The notes below the pieces were generated by a model. That model made no database searches. It worked only from the letters and a program-made list of their open reading frames with translations, and was not told the origin of the DNA. Positions 14,506-23,636 of a stretch of DNA of 52,720 nt are shown one piece after another. Every line of letters starts with the position of its first letter. Positions within the stretch are counted from its first letter, which is position 1. This stretch comes from Bacteroidales bacterium (GTDB taxonomy: Bacteria > Bacteroidota > Bacteroidia > Bacteroidales > UBA932). The stretch is from positions 1-52,720 of the forward strand of contig JAKSKB010000003.1 of NCBI GenBank assembly GCA_024401975.1, written 5' to 3'. A program made the translations under genes and the position numbers.

Positions 14506-15645
14506 TCAGACCATTTTCCCTTCAAGCATACCTATCATCTCGCGGGCGACGGCTGCGGAAGCTCCGGTGCCCCCGAGATTTTTTCTTATGCACTCATAGT
14601 CGCTCAACATACCGGCCCGGTATGTCTTGTCGGTGATGAGCCGCTTCAGCCTGTCATATACCTTGTCTGCCGTGAAGTTTTCCTGGATGAGTTCAGGAAA
14701 AGCCTCCCTGCCGATAATGATATTGCCCAGCGATATGAATTTCACTTTGTCGAGCACGTGCAGAATATTTCTTGCCACGAATGCAGTGAGCTTGCTGCAG
14801 CTCCAGCACACAATCTGAGGCGTACGGATAAGAACTGCTTCGAGAGAGGCTGTGCCTGAATTGATGACGGCGGCGTCGGCGAACCGGAGCGCATCGTAGG
14901 TCCTTCCCGACACCAGTCTGACATTAGGCCTTCCGCCTATGTACTTTTCGTATTCCGCCGCGTTGCGCGAAGGTGCTGCCGCAACAATGAAAGTGTAGTC
15001 TTTCAGAGACTTGTCGGCGGCGAACCTGTCGGCCACTTCCATACATACGGGCATCATTCTTTCCGTCTCGCTCTTGCGTGAACCGGCAAGAATGGCTATG
15101 CTGCGTCCTTCGCATACAGGGGAGTACCTGTGATTGTCCACTGCGTCCAGAAGCGGGTTTCCTGCATAGGTGTACGGGATTCCGTGTTCGTTGAAGTATG
15201 ATCGCTCGAAAGGGAATATGATGAAAAGCCGGTCGACGTATCTGCGAAGCTTGCGATTGCGCCCTTCCCGCGAGGCCCAGGTCTTCGGCGCGATGTAGTA
15301 GAATACCCTGAATCCTTTCCCGTGCGCGAATTCCGCTATCTTGAAATTGAATCCCGGATAATCTATCAGTATCACGACGTCCGGTTTCCATGCGATGATG
15401 TCGTTCTTGCAGAAACGAACGTTGCCGAGCAGCATCCCGATTTTTGCAAGAACATCCGTGAACCCCATCACGGCTCCGTCCTTGTAGTGGCGTACCAGAG
15501 TGCCCGAAGCGCCTGCCGCCTGTGCCATCAACTCTCCGCCCCAGAATCTTATCTGCGCCCCTTTGTCCAGAGTTGTCAGACCGTGTATCAGATTGGAACC
15601 GTGAAGGTCTCCCGAGGCCTCTCCCGCGATTATGTAGTATTTCAT
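14506..15645 (-). CDS. lpxB: Lipid-A-disaccharide synthase
   Basis: GT19 membrane-associated glycosyltransferase. It joins UDP-2,3-diacylglucosamine and 2,3-diacylglucosamine-1-phosphate into the lipid A disaccharide. The 379 residues show the family hallmarks: YYIIAGEASGDLHGS at the N-terminus, GGELMAQAAGA, VVILIDYPGFNFKIA, YYIAPKTWASREGRN, ILAGSRKSE, and the sugar-nucleotide site SGTASLEAVLIRTPQIVCW. ATG 15645 (MKYYIIAGE) is preferred over an in-frame TTG at 15660. It lies 17 bp downstream of surE on the same strand. Presence of lpxB confirms a Gram-negative envelope. Confidence 0.93.
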   Translation of the reverse strand: MKYYIIAGEASGDLHGSNLIHGLTTLDKGAQIRFWGGELMAQAAGASGTLVRHYKDGAVMGFTDVLAKIGMLLGNVRFCKNDIIAWKPDVVILIDYPGFNFKIAEFAHGKGFRVFYYIAPKTWASREGRNRKLRRYVDRLFIIFPFERSYFNEHGIPYTYAGNPLLDAVDNHRYSPVCEGRSIAILAGSRKSETERMMPVCMEVADRFAADKSLKDYTFIVAAAPSRNAAEYEKYIGGRPNVRLVSGRTYDALRFADAAVINSGTASLEAVLIRTPQIVCWSCSKLTAFVARNILHVLDKVKFISLGNIIIGREAFPELIQENFTADKVYDRLKRLITDKTYRAGMLSDYECIRKNLGGTGASAAVAREMIGMLEGKMV

Positions 15646-15662
15646 ATTATCAAGGTCCAAAA

Positions 15663-16508
15663 TCAGAAGAAATCCTCGTCGAATCCCAGCTTGCGGAGGC
15701 GAAGCGTCTCTGCGTAGTCGGTAGTGTCTATGTTGTGCACGGTGACGGAGACGTATCCGTTCATCATAAGGTAGTGGTCAGCGTCGGGAGTGTTGCCTGG
15801 ACTGTCCGTGAGGTCGCCTGCCATCATATAGGCAACTTCGTCCGGTTCCAGCTCGGGGGTGAACAGGATGCCCATCTGCTCTTTAGTGATGCCACAGCGT
15901 GCGTATATGTCCGGGTCATAGGGCTGGTATTCGTCTTCCCAATGTACCTTTCCCTGCTGGCCGATGCGTATTCCTTTGATTCTGTCGGTCGGCAGGTTGG
16001 GAAAATTGACATTGTAGAGTATCCCGTAATTTTCCGATGATAAAGTCATTATCTTTTTGAACAGACTCGGGAATAATGCTTCCACGGCACTGAAATCCGC
16101 TTCCGGACGCATGTCATCCAACGAAATCCCGATGGCTCTGATTCCGTTTACGGCGGCTTCCTGGGCCGCTCCGATAGTGCCCGAATACAACACGGCGGTA
16201 CCGGCATTGGCACCGTGGTTAATCCCACTGACAACCACGTCGGGAGGGTTGTCTGCCATTACGTTGTCAAGACCGTATTTGACGCAGCTGGCTGGTGTAC
16301 CGTCGAGGTAGAACCATCTGGCGCCGTCAATAAGTCCGAGGTCTTTCACCGCTATACGTCTGAATCCCATCGATACGGCCATGCTCATCCCCGACTGGTG
16401 ATATTTCGGAGCCACCACCGTCACCTCTCCGAAGTGTTGCAGTATGCGTACAAGCGCCTCAAGCCCCTGTGCCCGGTAGCCGTCATCGTTAGTAACCAAT
16501 ATTTTCAT
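15663..16508 (-). CDS. surE: 5'/3'-nucleotidase SurE
   Basis: Metal-dependent phosphatase acting on nucleoside 5'- and 3'-monophosphates and short polyphosphates. The start MKILVTNDDGYRAQGLEAL carries the metal-binding DD pair. Further motifs are APKYHQSGMSMAVS, GTPASCVKYGL, VVSGINHGANAG and YSGTIGAAQEA. At 281 residues it is slightly longer than the usual 250-260. Start 16508 was chosen because homologs begin MKILVTNDDG. A -7 element lies 25 bp upstream. The surE-lpxB pair is common in Bacteroidetes. Confidence 0.93.
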   Translation of the reverse strand: MKILVTNDDGYRAQGLEALVRILQHFGEVTVVAPKYHQSGMSMAVSMGFRRIAVKDLGLIDGARWFYLDGTPASCVKYGLDNVMADNPPDVVVSGINHGANAGTAVLYSGTIGAAQEAAVNGIRAIGISLDDMRPEADFSAVEALFPSLFKKIMTLSSENYGILYNVNFPNLPTDRIKGIRIGQQGKVHWEDEYQPYDPDIYARCGITKEQMGILFTPELEPDEVAYMMAGDLTDSPGNTPDADHYLMMNGYVSVTVHNIDTTDYAETLRLRKLGFDEDFF

Positions 16509-16532
16509 CAAATAGATTGCAATCTTTACTTG

Positions 16533-16540
16533 CAAAGATA
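16533..16540 (-). promoter_or_regulatory. -7 element for surE-lpxB
   Basis: TATCTTTG on the minus strand, 25 bp from the surE ATG at 16508. Confidence 0.6.
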
Positions 16541-16544
16541 CTGA

Positions 16545-17621
<1,077 letters not shown>

Positions 17622-17639
17622 TTTTTTACAAAATGCAAG

Positions 17640-17675
17640 GGGGTTGGCCGAAAAGTCAACCCCTCTTGTCTTTTT
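17640..17675 (+). terminator. Terminator-like hairpin between gapA and the C1 peptidase gene
   Basis: GGGGTTGGC pairs with GTCAACCCC (17640-17648 with 17655-17663), with one wobble or mismatch, followed by TCTTGTCTTTTT. The 18 bases from 17655 match 8696-8713 except at one position. The T-run ends only 3 bp before the ATG at 17679, so the hairpin also lies in the leader of the downstream operon. Confidence 0.75.
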
Positions 17676-17678
17676 AAT

Positions 17679-18908
17679 ATGATGAAAGAAATTGTTATTG
17701 CCGTTGCGGCGCTCTTCTTTTCAGTTTGCGCTTCGGCACAGTCGAAAGACCAGCAGATTCACTGGCCGGAATATAAGTTCACCGTAGAACTGCAGAATCC
17801 CGTGACACCGGTAAAGAATCAGTACCGCAGCGGTACCTGCTGGTGCTTTTCCACTCTGGGATTCATTGAGTCTGAAATCATACGCATCAACGGCATAAAG
17901 GATGAGGCGGATTATCCTGACTTGTCCGAGATGTTCGTCGTCAGTCATTCCTATATGGACAGGGCCGACAAGTATGTCCGCGTGGACGGCCAGTTGGGCT
18001 TCGCCGCAGGAAGTGAAGCTGATGACGCGCTCCATATCATAAAGGATTACGGAATGGTGCCGCAGAATGCGATGCCTGGATTCAACTACGGGACGGAACT
18101 CCCCGTGCACGGAGAAATCGATGCCATACTCAAAGCTTATGTGGGCGCTGTGGTGAAAAATCCCAATAAAACTCTCTCCACGGCGTGGAAACGGGGATTT
18201 CAAGCAGTTCTTGATGAGTATTTCGGTGAATGCCCGGAGACCTTCACGGTCAACGGAAAGACATATACTCCTCAGTCCTATCGCGATGCCCTCAATGTCA
18301 ATGTGGACGATTACGTGACTCTCACTTCGTTCACCCATCATCCGTTCTATTCACGTTTCGCGCTGGAACTTTCCGACAACTGGCGCTGGGACGAGGCGTA
18401 CAATCTACCTCTCGATGAGTATATGAGTGTCATTGACAACGCCCTGATCAGCGGATATACCCTTGCCTGGGGAGCAGACGTGAGTCATCCCGGTTTCTCG
18501 CGGAACCGTGGCCTGGCCATTCTTGTCGATGTCGCGGCTGCCACCACCGAAGGTTCCGATATGGAGAGGTGGACCGGAAAAGAAGGTGACAGGAAACAGG
18601 AAAGGCACAAAGCGGAAAGAAAGCCGGCTGACAGGCCTCTGGCCGAAGCTTCAGTCACTCAGGAGTCCAGACAGCAGGGATTTGACAACAAGACCACCAC
18701 TGATGACCACGGAATGCAGATTTACGGCCTGGCCAGAGACCAGTGGGGCGGAAAATACTATATCGTGAAGAATTCTTGGGGCGAAGCCGGTAAATTCAAA
18801 GGAATATGGTATGTCTCGGAGGCTTATGTGATGAACCAGTCTATGGATATCGTGGTTCATAAGGACGCAGTCCCGCAGGCTTTGAAGGATAAACTTGGAA
18901 TAAAATGA
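17679..18908 (+). CDS. C1B-family cysteine peptidase (bleomycin hydrolase/PepC-like), exported
   Basis: Papain-fold aminopeptidase of the bleomycin hydrolase group. The 409 residues begin with a signal peptide (VIAVAALFFSVCASAQ), so unlike cytosolic PepC it is probably periplasmic. The catalytic Cys is in SGTCWCFST (about residues 52-60). His is in TTDDHGMQIYG, and Asn in YIVKNSWGE near the C-terminus. The segment VTQESRQQGFDN before the His is a family signature. A charged Lys/Glu/Arg-rich insert (about 295-325) precedes it. The start follows immediately after a terminator-like hairpin. It overlaps pssA by 4 bp. Confidence 0.88.
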   Translation: MMKEIVIAVAALFFSVCASAQSKDQQIHWPEYKFTVELQNPVTPVKNQYRSGTCWCFSTLGFIESEIIRINGIKDEADYPDLSEMFVVSHSYMDRADKYVRVDGQLGFAAGSEADDALHIIKDYGMVPQNAMPGFNYGTELPVHGEIDAILKAYVGAVVKNPNKTLSTAWKRGFQAVLDEYFGECPETFTVNGKTYTPQSYRDALNVNVDDYVTLTSFTHHPFYSRFALELSDNWRWDEAYNLPLDEYMSVIDNALISGYTLAWGADVSHPGFSRNRGLAILVDVAAATTEGSDMERWTGKEGDRKQERHKAERKPADRPLAEASVTQESRQQGFDNKTTTDDHGMQIYGLARDQWGGKYYIVKNSWGEAGKFKGIWYVSEAYVMNQSMDIVVHKDAVPQALKDKLGIK

Positions 18909-19630
18909 TGAGGATTATCCGGTATCTGCCTGACGCCGTCACCTCGATGAATCTGCTCTGTGGAATTCTCGGGGTGGCTGCAGCGTTCTCGGGAAACATC
19001 GATACTGCATTCATTCTGATGCTGGCTGCGGCTGTCTTCGACTTCTGCGATGGGTTTTGCGCAAGAGCGCTTGACGCTTATTCCGATTTCGGGAAGGAAC
19101 TTGATTCACTTTCCGATATGGTGAGTTTCGGCGTGTTGCCCTCAATGATGATGTATGTGATGATGACCGGGCTCTTCGGTAGGGGAGCGATTTGTTCCGT
19201 TCCTCTAATCATTGCGGTGTTCAGCGGCTTGCGGCTCGCGAAATTCAACGTGGATTCCCGTCAGAGCGAGTCTTTTCTGGGGCTTGCGACGCCTGCCTGC
19301 GCGATGATATGCGGTTCGCTCTGCTGTTGTCTGCTGCATCACCCCCAGTCGTTGCTGTCATCCCTTGCGGAATGGAAATTCTTCATTCCTGCGTTGAGCG
19401 TAGCGCTTTCTGCTATGCTTGTGTGTGAACTTCCTATGTTCTCGATGAAAATCAAAAAAGGTGCGCCGCGGTCCGAAACCCTCAAGAGGATTGTGTTCCT
19501 TGCTTTGTCGGCGCTTGCAGCTGTGTCCGTCCTGTTGTGTGGGGCATACTGGGCGGCAGTTGTCCTTTGTGTCTTCGTAATATACATATTGATGAACATA
19601 GTTTGTGCGATACTTCCGAAACGTCTGTAA
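18905..19630 (+). CDS. pssA: CDP-diacylglycerol-serine O-phosphatidyltransferase
   Basis: Integral inner-membrane enzyme that makes phosphatidylserine, the precursor of phosphatidylethanolamine, from CDP-diacylglycerol and serine. The CDP-alcohol phosphatidyltransferase motif is complete: D-G-x2-A-R-x8-G-x3-D-x3-D in CDGFCARALDAYSDFGKELD followed by SLSD. The rest is several hydrophobic helices over 241 residues, usual for PssA type II of Gram-negative bacteria and Bacillus. The start overlaps the stop of the C1 peptidase gene (ATGA). Confidence 0.88.
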   Translation: MMRIIRYLPDAVTSMNLLCGILGVAAAFSGNIDTAFILMLAAAVFDFCDGFCARALDAYSDFGKELDSLSDMVSFGVLPSMMMYVMMTGLFGRGAICSVPLIIAVFSGLRLAKFNVDSRQSESFLGLATPACAMICGSLCCCLLHHPQSLLSSLAEWKFFIPALSVALSAMLVCELPMFSMKIKKGAPRSETLKRIVFLALSALAAVSVLLCGAYWAAVVLCVFVIYILMNIVCAILPKRL

Positions 19631-19650
19631 ATTCGTATATTGGGCAGTGT

Positions 19651-20400
19651 ATGTACAAAATTTCAGTAACGCCGGAAGAAATAGATAAACTGCCGATGAC
19701 ATCCTTCGCCGGTGAAATACAGGTGATTGACCATTTCGGCCCCGGATTCATCCGAGCTCTGGAATACCTCAAAAAGCAGAAAGTTGTCGGATTCGACACC
19801 GAATCCAGACCCTGTTTTTCTCCCGACCAGAAGCATTACGGCATCTCTCTGCTGCAATTGTCCGGTTCTGACAAGGCATTCCTTTTCAGGATAAAGAAAG
19901 TCAGGCTGTATCGTTTGATATTCCGCATACTGGAGGACAACAACATAGTGAAGGTGGGCGCTGCCTGCTTCGATGATGCGCGCGGGCTTCAGAAATATCA
20001 CAAATTCACGCCCCGCAACATAGTCGATTTGCAGAAGATTGTCTGGGAATACGGAATCAGGGACAAGAGCGTGAAGAAAATGGCTGCAATCATACTTGGA
20101 ATCAAGATATCCAAGACGCAGCAACTCTCCAACTGGGAAGCCGGGACTTTGTCCGAGTCGCAAAAGAAATATGCGGCCACGGACGCGTGGGTGTGTCTGG
20201 CAATGTATGAAAAACTTCTCGCGTCCGAAAAGCATCCTCTTGCGCCGGAGCAACTCAACCCTCCGCAGCCTCAGCAGGAAAAGAAAGCCGATACGCAGCT
20301 CAATCCCGAAAAGAAACGCTGCCGTCACCGCCATCGCCGGAAGAAACCGGCAGGTGCGGTGAATGGTGAAGATGTGCATACTGATGACAAACCGGTTTAA
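19651..20400 (+). CDS. RNase D-like 3'-5' exonuclease (DEDDy) with basic tail
   Basis: A 249-residue exonuclease of the DEDD superfamily. The metal ligands are visible: VVGFDTESRP (D-x-E, motif I), VGAACFDDARGL (motif II Asp), and YAATDAWVCLAMY (motif III, with the Tyr of the DEDDy subclass). Between them, SVKKMAAIILG and KISKTQQLSNWEAG are typical of the Rnd/WRN-type domain. It lacks HRDC domains of true RNase D. The C-terminal about 45 residues are Pro/Gln-rich then Lys/Arg/His-rich (KKRCRHRHRRKKP), probably for nucleic-acid binding. Start ATG 19651 follows pssA by 20 bp. RNA or DNA substrate is not known. Confidence 0.85.
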   Translation: MYKISVTPEEIDKLPMTSFAGEIQVIDHFGPGFIRALEYLKKQKVVGFDTESRPCFSPDQKHYGISLLQLSGSDKAFLFRIKKVRLYRLIFRILEDNNIVKVGAACFDDARGLQKYHKFTPRNIVDLQKIVWEYGIRDKSVKKMAAIILGIKISKTQQLSNWEAGTLSESQKKYAATDAWVCLAMYEKLLASEKHPLAPEQLNPPQPQQEKKADTQLNPEKKRCRHRHRRKKPAGAVNGEDVHTDDKPV

Positions 20401-20430
20401 GCCGGATTGTACTGACCGGAAGATTTTATT

Positions 20431-21210
20431 ATGGCGCTTCACGAAGTCTGCATCGAAGACTGCCTCAGACTCAGACGGCAGTCACCGCTGATACACAACG
20501 TCACCAATTACGTGGCGATGAATTTTACTGCAAATGCTTTGCTGGCAGTGGGAGCTTCGCCTTTCATGTCATCGGAGCCGGATGAGGTCAGAGAAATAGT
20601 GGACCTTGCGGATGCTCTTGTAGTGAATGTGGGCTGTCTCGGAACCGAGCAGGCCCGCGCTATGTATCTTGCCGTAGAAGAGGCTGTACTGAAGGGCAAA
20701 CCATGGGTCCTGGATCCTGCTGGGGTTGGACTCAGTTGTCTGCGCACTTCAACCGTGCTGGACCTCATAAGCAGGTTTCATCCTTCTGTCATCAGGGGCA
20801 ACGCTTCTGAGATTGCTTTCCTTTCGGGTACAGGTAATGCGCCGCGCGGAATGGATTCCAAACTTGACAGTGCTTCTGTGGTTGATGGTGCCGTTACGTT
20901 TGCCCGCAAAAGCGGATCCGTTATATCGGTGAGCGGCTCTGTGGACTATGTCACTGACGGTAATGAAATACGTGAAATCCGGGGAGGGAGTACCCTTATG
21001 AAGCGCGTGACTGCTATGGGATGTACTGCATCTGCCCTGACAGGGGCTTTTCTCGCAGTGAACGGCAATTTTCTGGAAGCTGCGTCACACGCTGCGGAAC
21101 TGATGTCCGAAGCAGGCTCCATCGCCGCTGCGGGTGAACCCGGTCCGGGAACTTTCGCGGTGAAGTTCATTGATGCGCTCGCTGCCTTGAGCGTGGAAGT
21201 TGGCAAGTGA
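20431..21210 (+). CDS. thiM: Hydroxyethylthiazole kinase
   Basis: Phosphorylates 4-methyl-5-(2-hydroxyethyl)thiazole, the salvage route to the thiazole half of thiamine. The 259 residues show PLIHNVTNYVAMNFTANALLAVGASP at the N-terminus, KPWVLDPAGVG, RGNASEIAFLSG, and the catalytic MGCTASALTGAF near the C-terminus. It begins the thiM-thiE-thiL-thiD block, 30 bp downstream of the exonuclease gene. That gap is too small for a TPP riboswitch. Confidence 0.93.
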   Translation: MALHEVCIEDCLRLRRQSPLIHNVTNYVAMNFTANALLAVGASPFMSSEPDEVREIVDLADALVVNVGCLGTEQARAMYLAVEEAVLKGKPWVLDPAGVGLSCLRTSTVLDLISRFHPSVIRGNASEIAFLSGTGNAPRGMDSKLDSASVVDGAVTFARKSGSVISVSGSVDYVTDGNEIREIRGGSTLMKRVTAMGCTASALTGAFLAVNGNFLEAASHAAELMSEAGSIAAAGEPGPGTFAVKFIDALAALSVEVGK

Positions 21211-21212
21211 TT

Positions 21213-21842
21213 ATGGAACGTGACAAATTGAGACTCTACCTCGTCACCGACAGTCTCCTTGCAGGGGACAGAGACGTCGTGGACATAGTGATGGAAGCGG
21301 TGAAGGGCGGTGTCACGATGGTGCAGCTTCGGGAGAAAAATCTCGATACACGCAGTTTTATCAGACGGGCCAGTCTTCTCAATTCGCTTCTTTTGCCGCA
21401 CGGAGTTCCTCTTGTCATCAACGACAGAGTGGACGTGGCTCTTGCCACCGATGCCGCCGGAGTACACGTGGGGCAGTCAGATATGCCCTGCGAGATGGTG
21501 CGCAGACTGCTCGGCCCCGGAAAAATCATCGGACTTTCAGTGGAAAGCCATAAAGACGTGTCGGAAGCGAATTCGCTGGATATCGATTATATCGCCGTTT
21601 CTCCCGTATTTGCGACCGACACAAAGACCGACACGGCTTCTCCTTTCGGTCTTGACGGTCTGAGTCTTGCTGTCAGGAGTTCCGTGCATCCTGTTGTGGG
21701 AATAGGCGGAATGAATGTGTCAACCGCATCGGACGTGATGCGAACCGGAGCTGCGGGAATAGCTGTGGTCAGCGCCATAATGAGTGCTGAGTCTCCTGCG
21801 GCAGCCGCATCGCAGATGCTTGAAAAGCTCGGAAATTTCTGA
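21213..21842 (+). CDS. thiE: Thiamine-phosphate synthase
   Basis: TIM-barrel enzyme that joins HMP-pyrophosphate and thiazole phosphate to thiamine phosphate. Motifs: RLYLVTDS, GGVTMVQLREKN, VPLVINDRVDVAL, AAGVHVGQSDMP, GLSVESH, DYIAVSPVFATDTKTD, and VVGIGGMN with the phosphate-binding Gly residues. ATG 21213 gives 209 residues; a GTG at 21207, overlapping the thiM stop, is an alternative that adds two residues. Confidence 0.93.
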   Translation: MERDKLRLYLVTDSLLAGDRDVVDIVMEAVKGGVTMVQLREKNLDTRSFIRRASLLNSLLLPHGVPLVINDRVDVALATDAAGVHVGQSDMPCEMVRRLLGPGKIIGLSVESHKDVSEANSLDIDYIAVSPVFATDTKTDTASPFGLDGLSLAVRSSVHPVVGIGGMNVSTASDVMRTGAAGIAVVSAIMSAESPAAAASQMLEKLGNF

Positions 21843-21843
21843 A

Positions 21844-22794
21844 ATGAAAAGTGAATTCGAATTTATAAGAGACTTGCGCTTACTTTTCCCCGCACCGGCA
21901 GGCATCAGAGGCATCGGGGACGACTGTGCGATTATCCCGCAGTCCGGAGGAGCGGATACGCTTGTAAGTACGGATATGCTTATGGAAGGCGTTCATTTCC
22001 TTCGTGATGACATTACTCCGTACCAGTTGGGATGGAAGAGCGGGGCGAGCAATTTTAGCGACATAGCGGCAATGGGTGGAGAACCGACAGGATGCTTTCT
22101 TGCCCTCAGTGTGCCTGCATACATATCGGACGAGTGGGTTTCCGGATTTATGGGCGGTTTTCGCGAGATATCGGAAAAGTACGGTTTCCCGCTTCTTGGA
22201 GGTGATACGACGGCTTCTCCCGACAGGATATGCATCTGTGTTACGGTAATCGGCAAAGCTCCTTCAGGAAGAAGCCGCGAGCGTGGGATGGCGCTTCCCG
22301 GTGACCTTGTCTGCGTTACGGGTACTCTTGGGGATTCCGCCGCCGGACTGGATGCGGTGCTCAAGGGACTTCCAAGGACGGATGAAGTGCCGTATCTAAT
22401 TGAGCGCCATTATCTTCCGAGCCCGCGACTTGCGGAAGGACTGATTCTTTCAAGAAATGAGGGCGTTCACGCAATGATAGACATTTCCGATGGCTTGGGT
22501 TCCGATTTGCGGCATATCCTTGATGAATCCGGAGTGGGAGCGGAAGTGGATACGGACAGCCTGCCGCTTTCTGAAAGACTTCTTTCTTTCTGCCGACGCT
22601 ACGAATCGGACCCGCTTCGTTTCGCGCTTTCGGGAGGGGAGGACTATGAACTGCTTTTTACGGTTGACGCATTCTGCGAGTCGCGGATTGAAGTGCCTCA
22701 TACGGTTATCGGACGCATTACATCCGGAAGGGAACTCAAATGGCGTGGCGCATCAGTTGACTACAGAGGTTTCAATCATTTCAGAAAAATATGA
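21844..22794 (+). CDS. thiL: Thiamine-monophosphate kinase
   Basis: ATP-dependent kinase that makes thiamine pyrophosphate from thiamine phosphate. It belongs to the PurM/ThiL fold. The 316 residues show IRGIGDDCAI (metal-binding DD), STDMLMEGVHFLRD, GASNFSDIAAMGG, LLGGDTTASP, VTGTLGDSAAG, IDISDGLGSDLRHI and LSGGEDYELLFTV. Start 21844 is 1 bp after the thiE stop. The stop overlaps the thiD start (ATGA). Confidence 0.93.
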   Translation: MKSEFEFIRDLRLLFPAPAGIRGIGDDCAIIPQSGGADTLVSTDMLMEGVHFLRDDITPYQLGWKSGASNFSDIAAMGGEPTGCFLALSVPAYISDEWVSGFMGGFREISEKYGFPLLGGDTTASPDRICICVTVIGKAPSGRSRERGMALPGDLVCVTGTLGDSAAGLDAVLKGLPRTDEVPYLIERHYLPSPRLAEGLILSRNEGVHAMIDISDGLGSDLRHILDESGVGAEVDTDSLPLSERLLSFCRRYESDPLRFALSGGEDYELLFTVDAFCESRIEVPHTVIGRITSGRELKWRGASVDYRGFNHFRKI

Positions 22795-23612
22795 AAAAAT
22801 ATCCTGTCGTACTGACGATTGCAGGAAGCGATTCCTGCGGAGGGGCCGGTATTCAGGCCGATATCAAGGCCATCAGTGCCACCGGTTCCTATGCTTCAAG
22901 TGCAATAACGGCGGTTACGGTGCAGAATACACTTGGGGTAAAGGCCGTTCACAACGTACCCGCGGATATCATATCCGGCCAGATTGAGGCCGTGATAGGG
23001 GATATTGGGGTAGATGCAATCAAGATAGGAATGCTGGGCAGTCTTCAAATAGTGAGGACCGTGGCCGGGACACTTTCCGGATTCGACATCAGGAACATAG
23101 TGCTCGACCCCGTTATGGTGGCCACCTCGGGCGACAGGCTAATCGATGAAGATGCAGTGTCAGTCCTTGCGGGTGAACTCGCTCCTCTCGCGAGGGTCAT
23201 CACTCCCAACATACCGGAAGCGGAAATGCTTGCAGGAATGAAAATATGCTCTGGCGAAGATTTGCCTGCAGTGGGGAAAATCTTGTCGGAGAAGTTGTCT
23301 TCCATAAAGGGAAATGAGATATCGGTGCTGATGAAAGCCGGACACCTTGATGAGGATGAAGCCGTGGACTACTTCTTCAACGCAGAGACCGGCAATGTGC
23401 TGCCTCTTCGCTCCAGCCGCGTCGAATCCCGGAATACCCACGGCACCGGATGCACCCTGTCTTCGGCCTTTGCTTCCTATCTCGCGCAGGGACTCGACCT
23501 GGACAGCGCTGCCATCCGGGCTAAGGAATATGTCACGGAGGCCATAATCTCAGGAGCGGATTATCTTATCGGTCACGGTCACGGACCGGTGAATCATTTT
23601 TTCGGTCTTTGA
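22791..23612 (+). CDS. thiD: Hydroxymethylpyrimidine / phosphomethylpyrimidine kinase
   Basis: Ribokinase-fold kinase that phosphorylates HMP to HMP-P and then HMP-PP, the pyrimidine donor for ThiE. The 273 residues show LTIAGSDSCGGAGIQADIKAISATG at the N-terminus, the substrate and dipole region VLDPVMVATSGDRL, PNIPEAEMLAG, and the ATP/anion-hole motif NTHGTGCTLSSAFASYLA. It ends the thi block. Together the four genes salvage thiazole and pyrimidine alcohols, while de novo genes (thiC, thiG, thiH) are absent from this window. Confidence 0.93.
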   Translation: MKKYPVVLTIAGSDSCGGAGIQADIKAISATGSYASSAITAVTVQNTLGVKAVHNVPADIISGQIEAVIGDIGVDAIKIGMLGSLQIVRTVAGTLSGFDIRNIVLDPVMVATSGDRLIDEDAVSVLAGELAPLARVITPNIPEAEMLAGMKICSGEDLPAVGKILSEKLSSIKGNEISVLMKAGHLDEDEAVDYFFNAETGNVLPLRSSRVESRNTHGTGCTLSSAFASYLAQGLDLDSAAIRAKEYVTEAIISGADYLIGHGHGPVNHFFGL

Positions 23613-23636
23613 TTCTGCCCCGACATTCTTCCTCCG

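Noticed and set aside
20401-20430. TPP riboswitch upstream of thiM
   Set aside because: The gap is only 30 bp and no THI-box element is present; none was found elsewhere in the operon.
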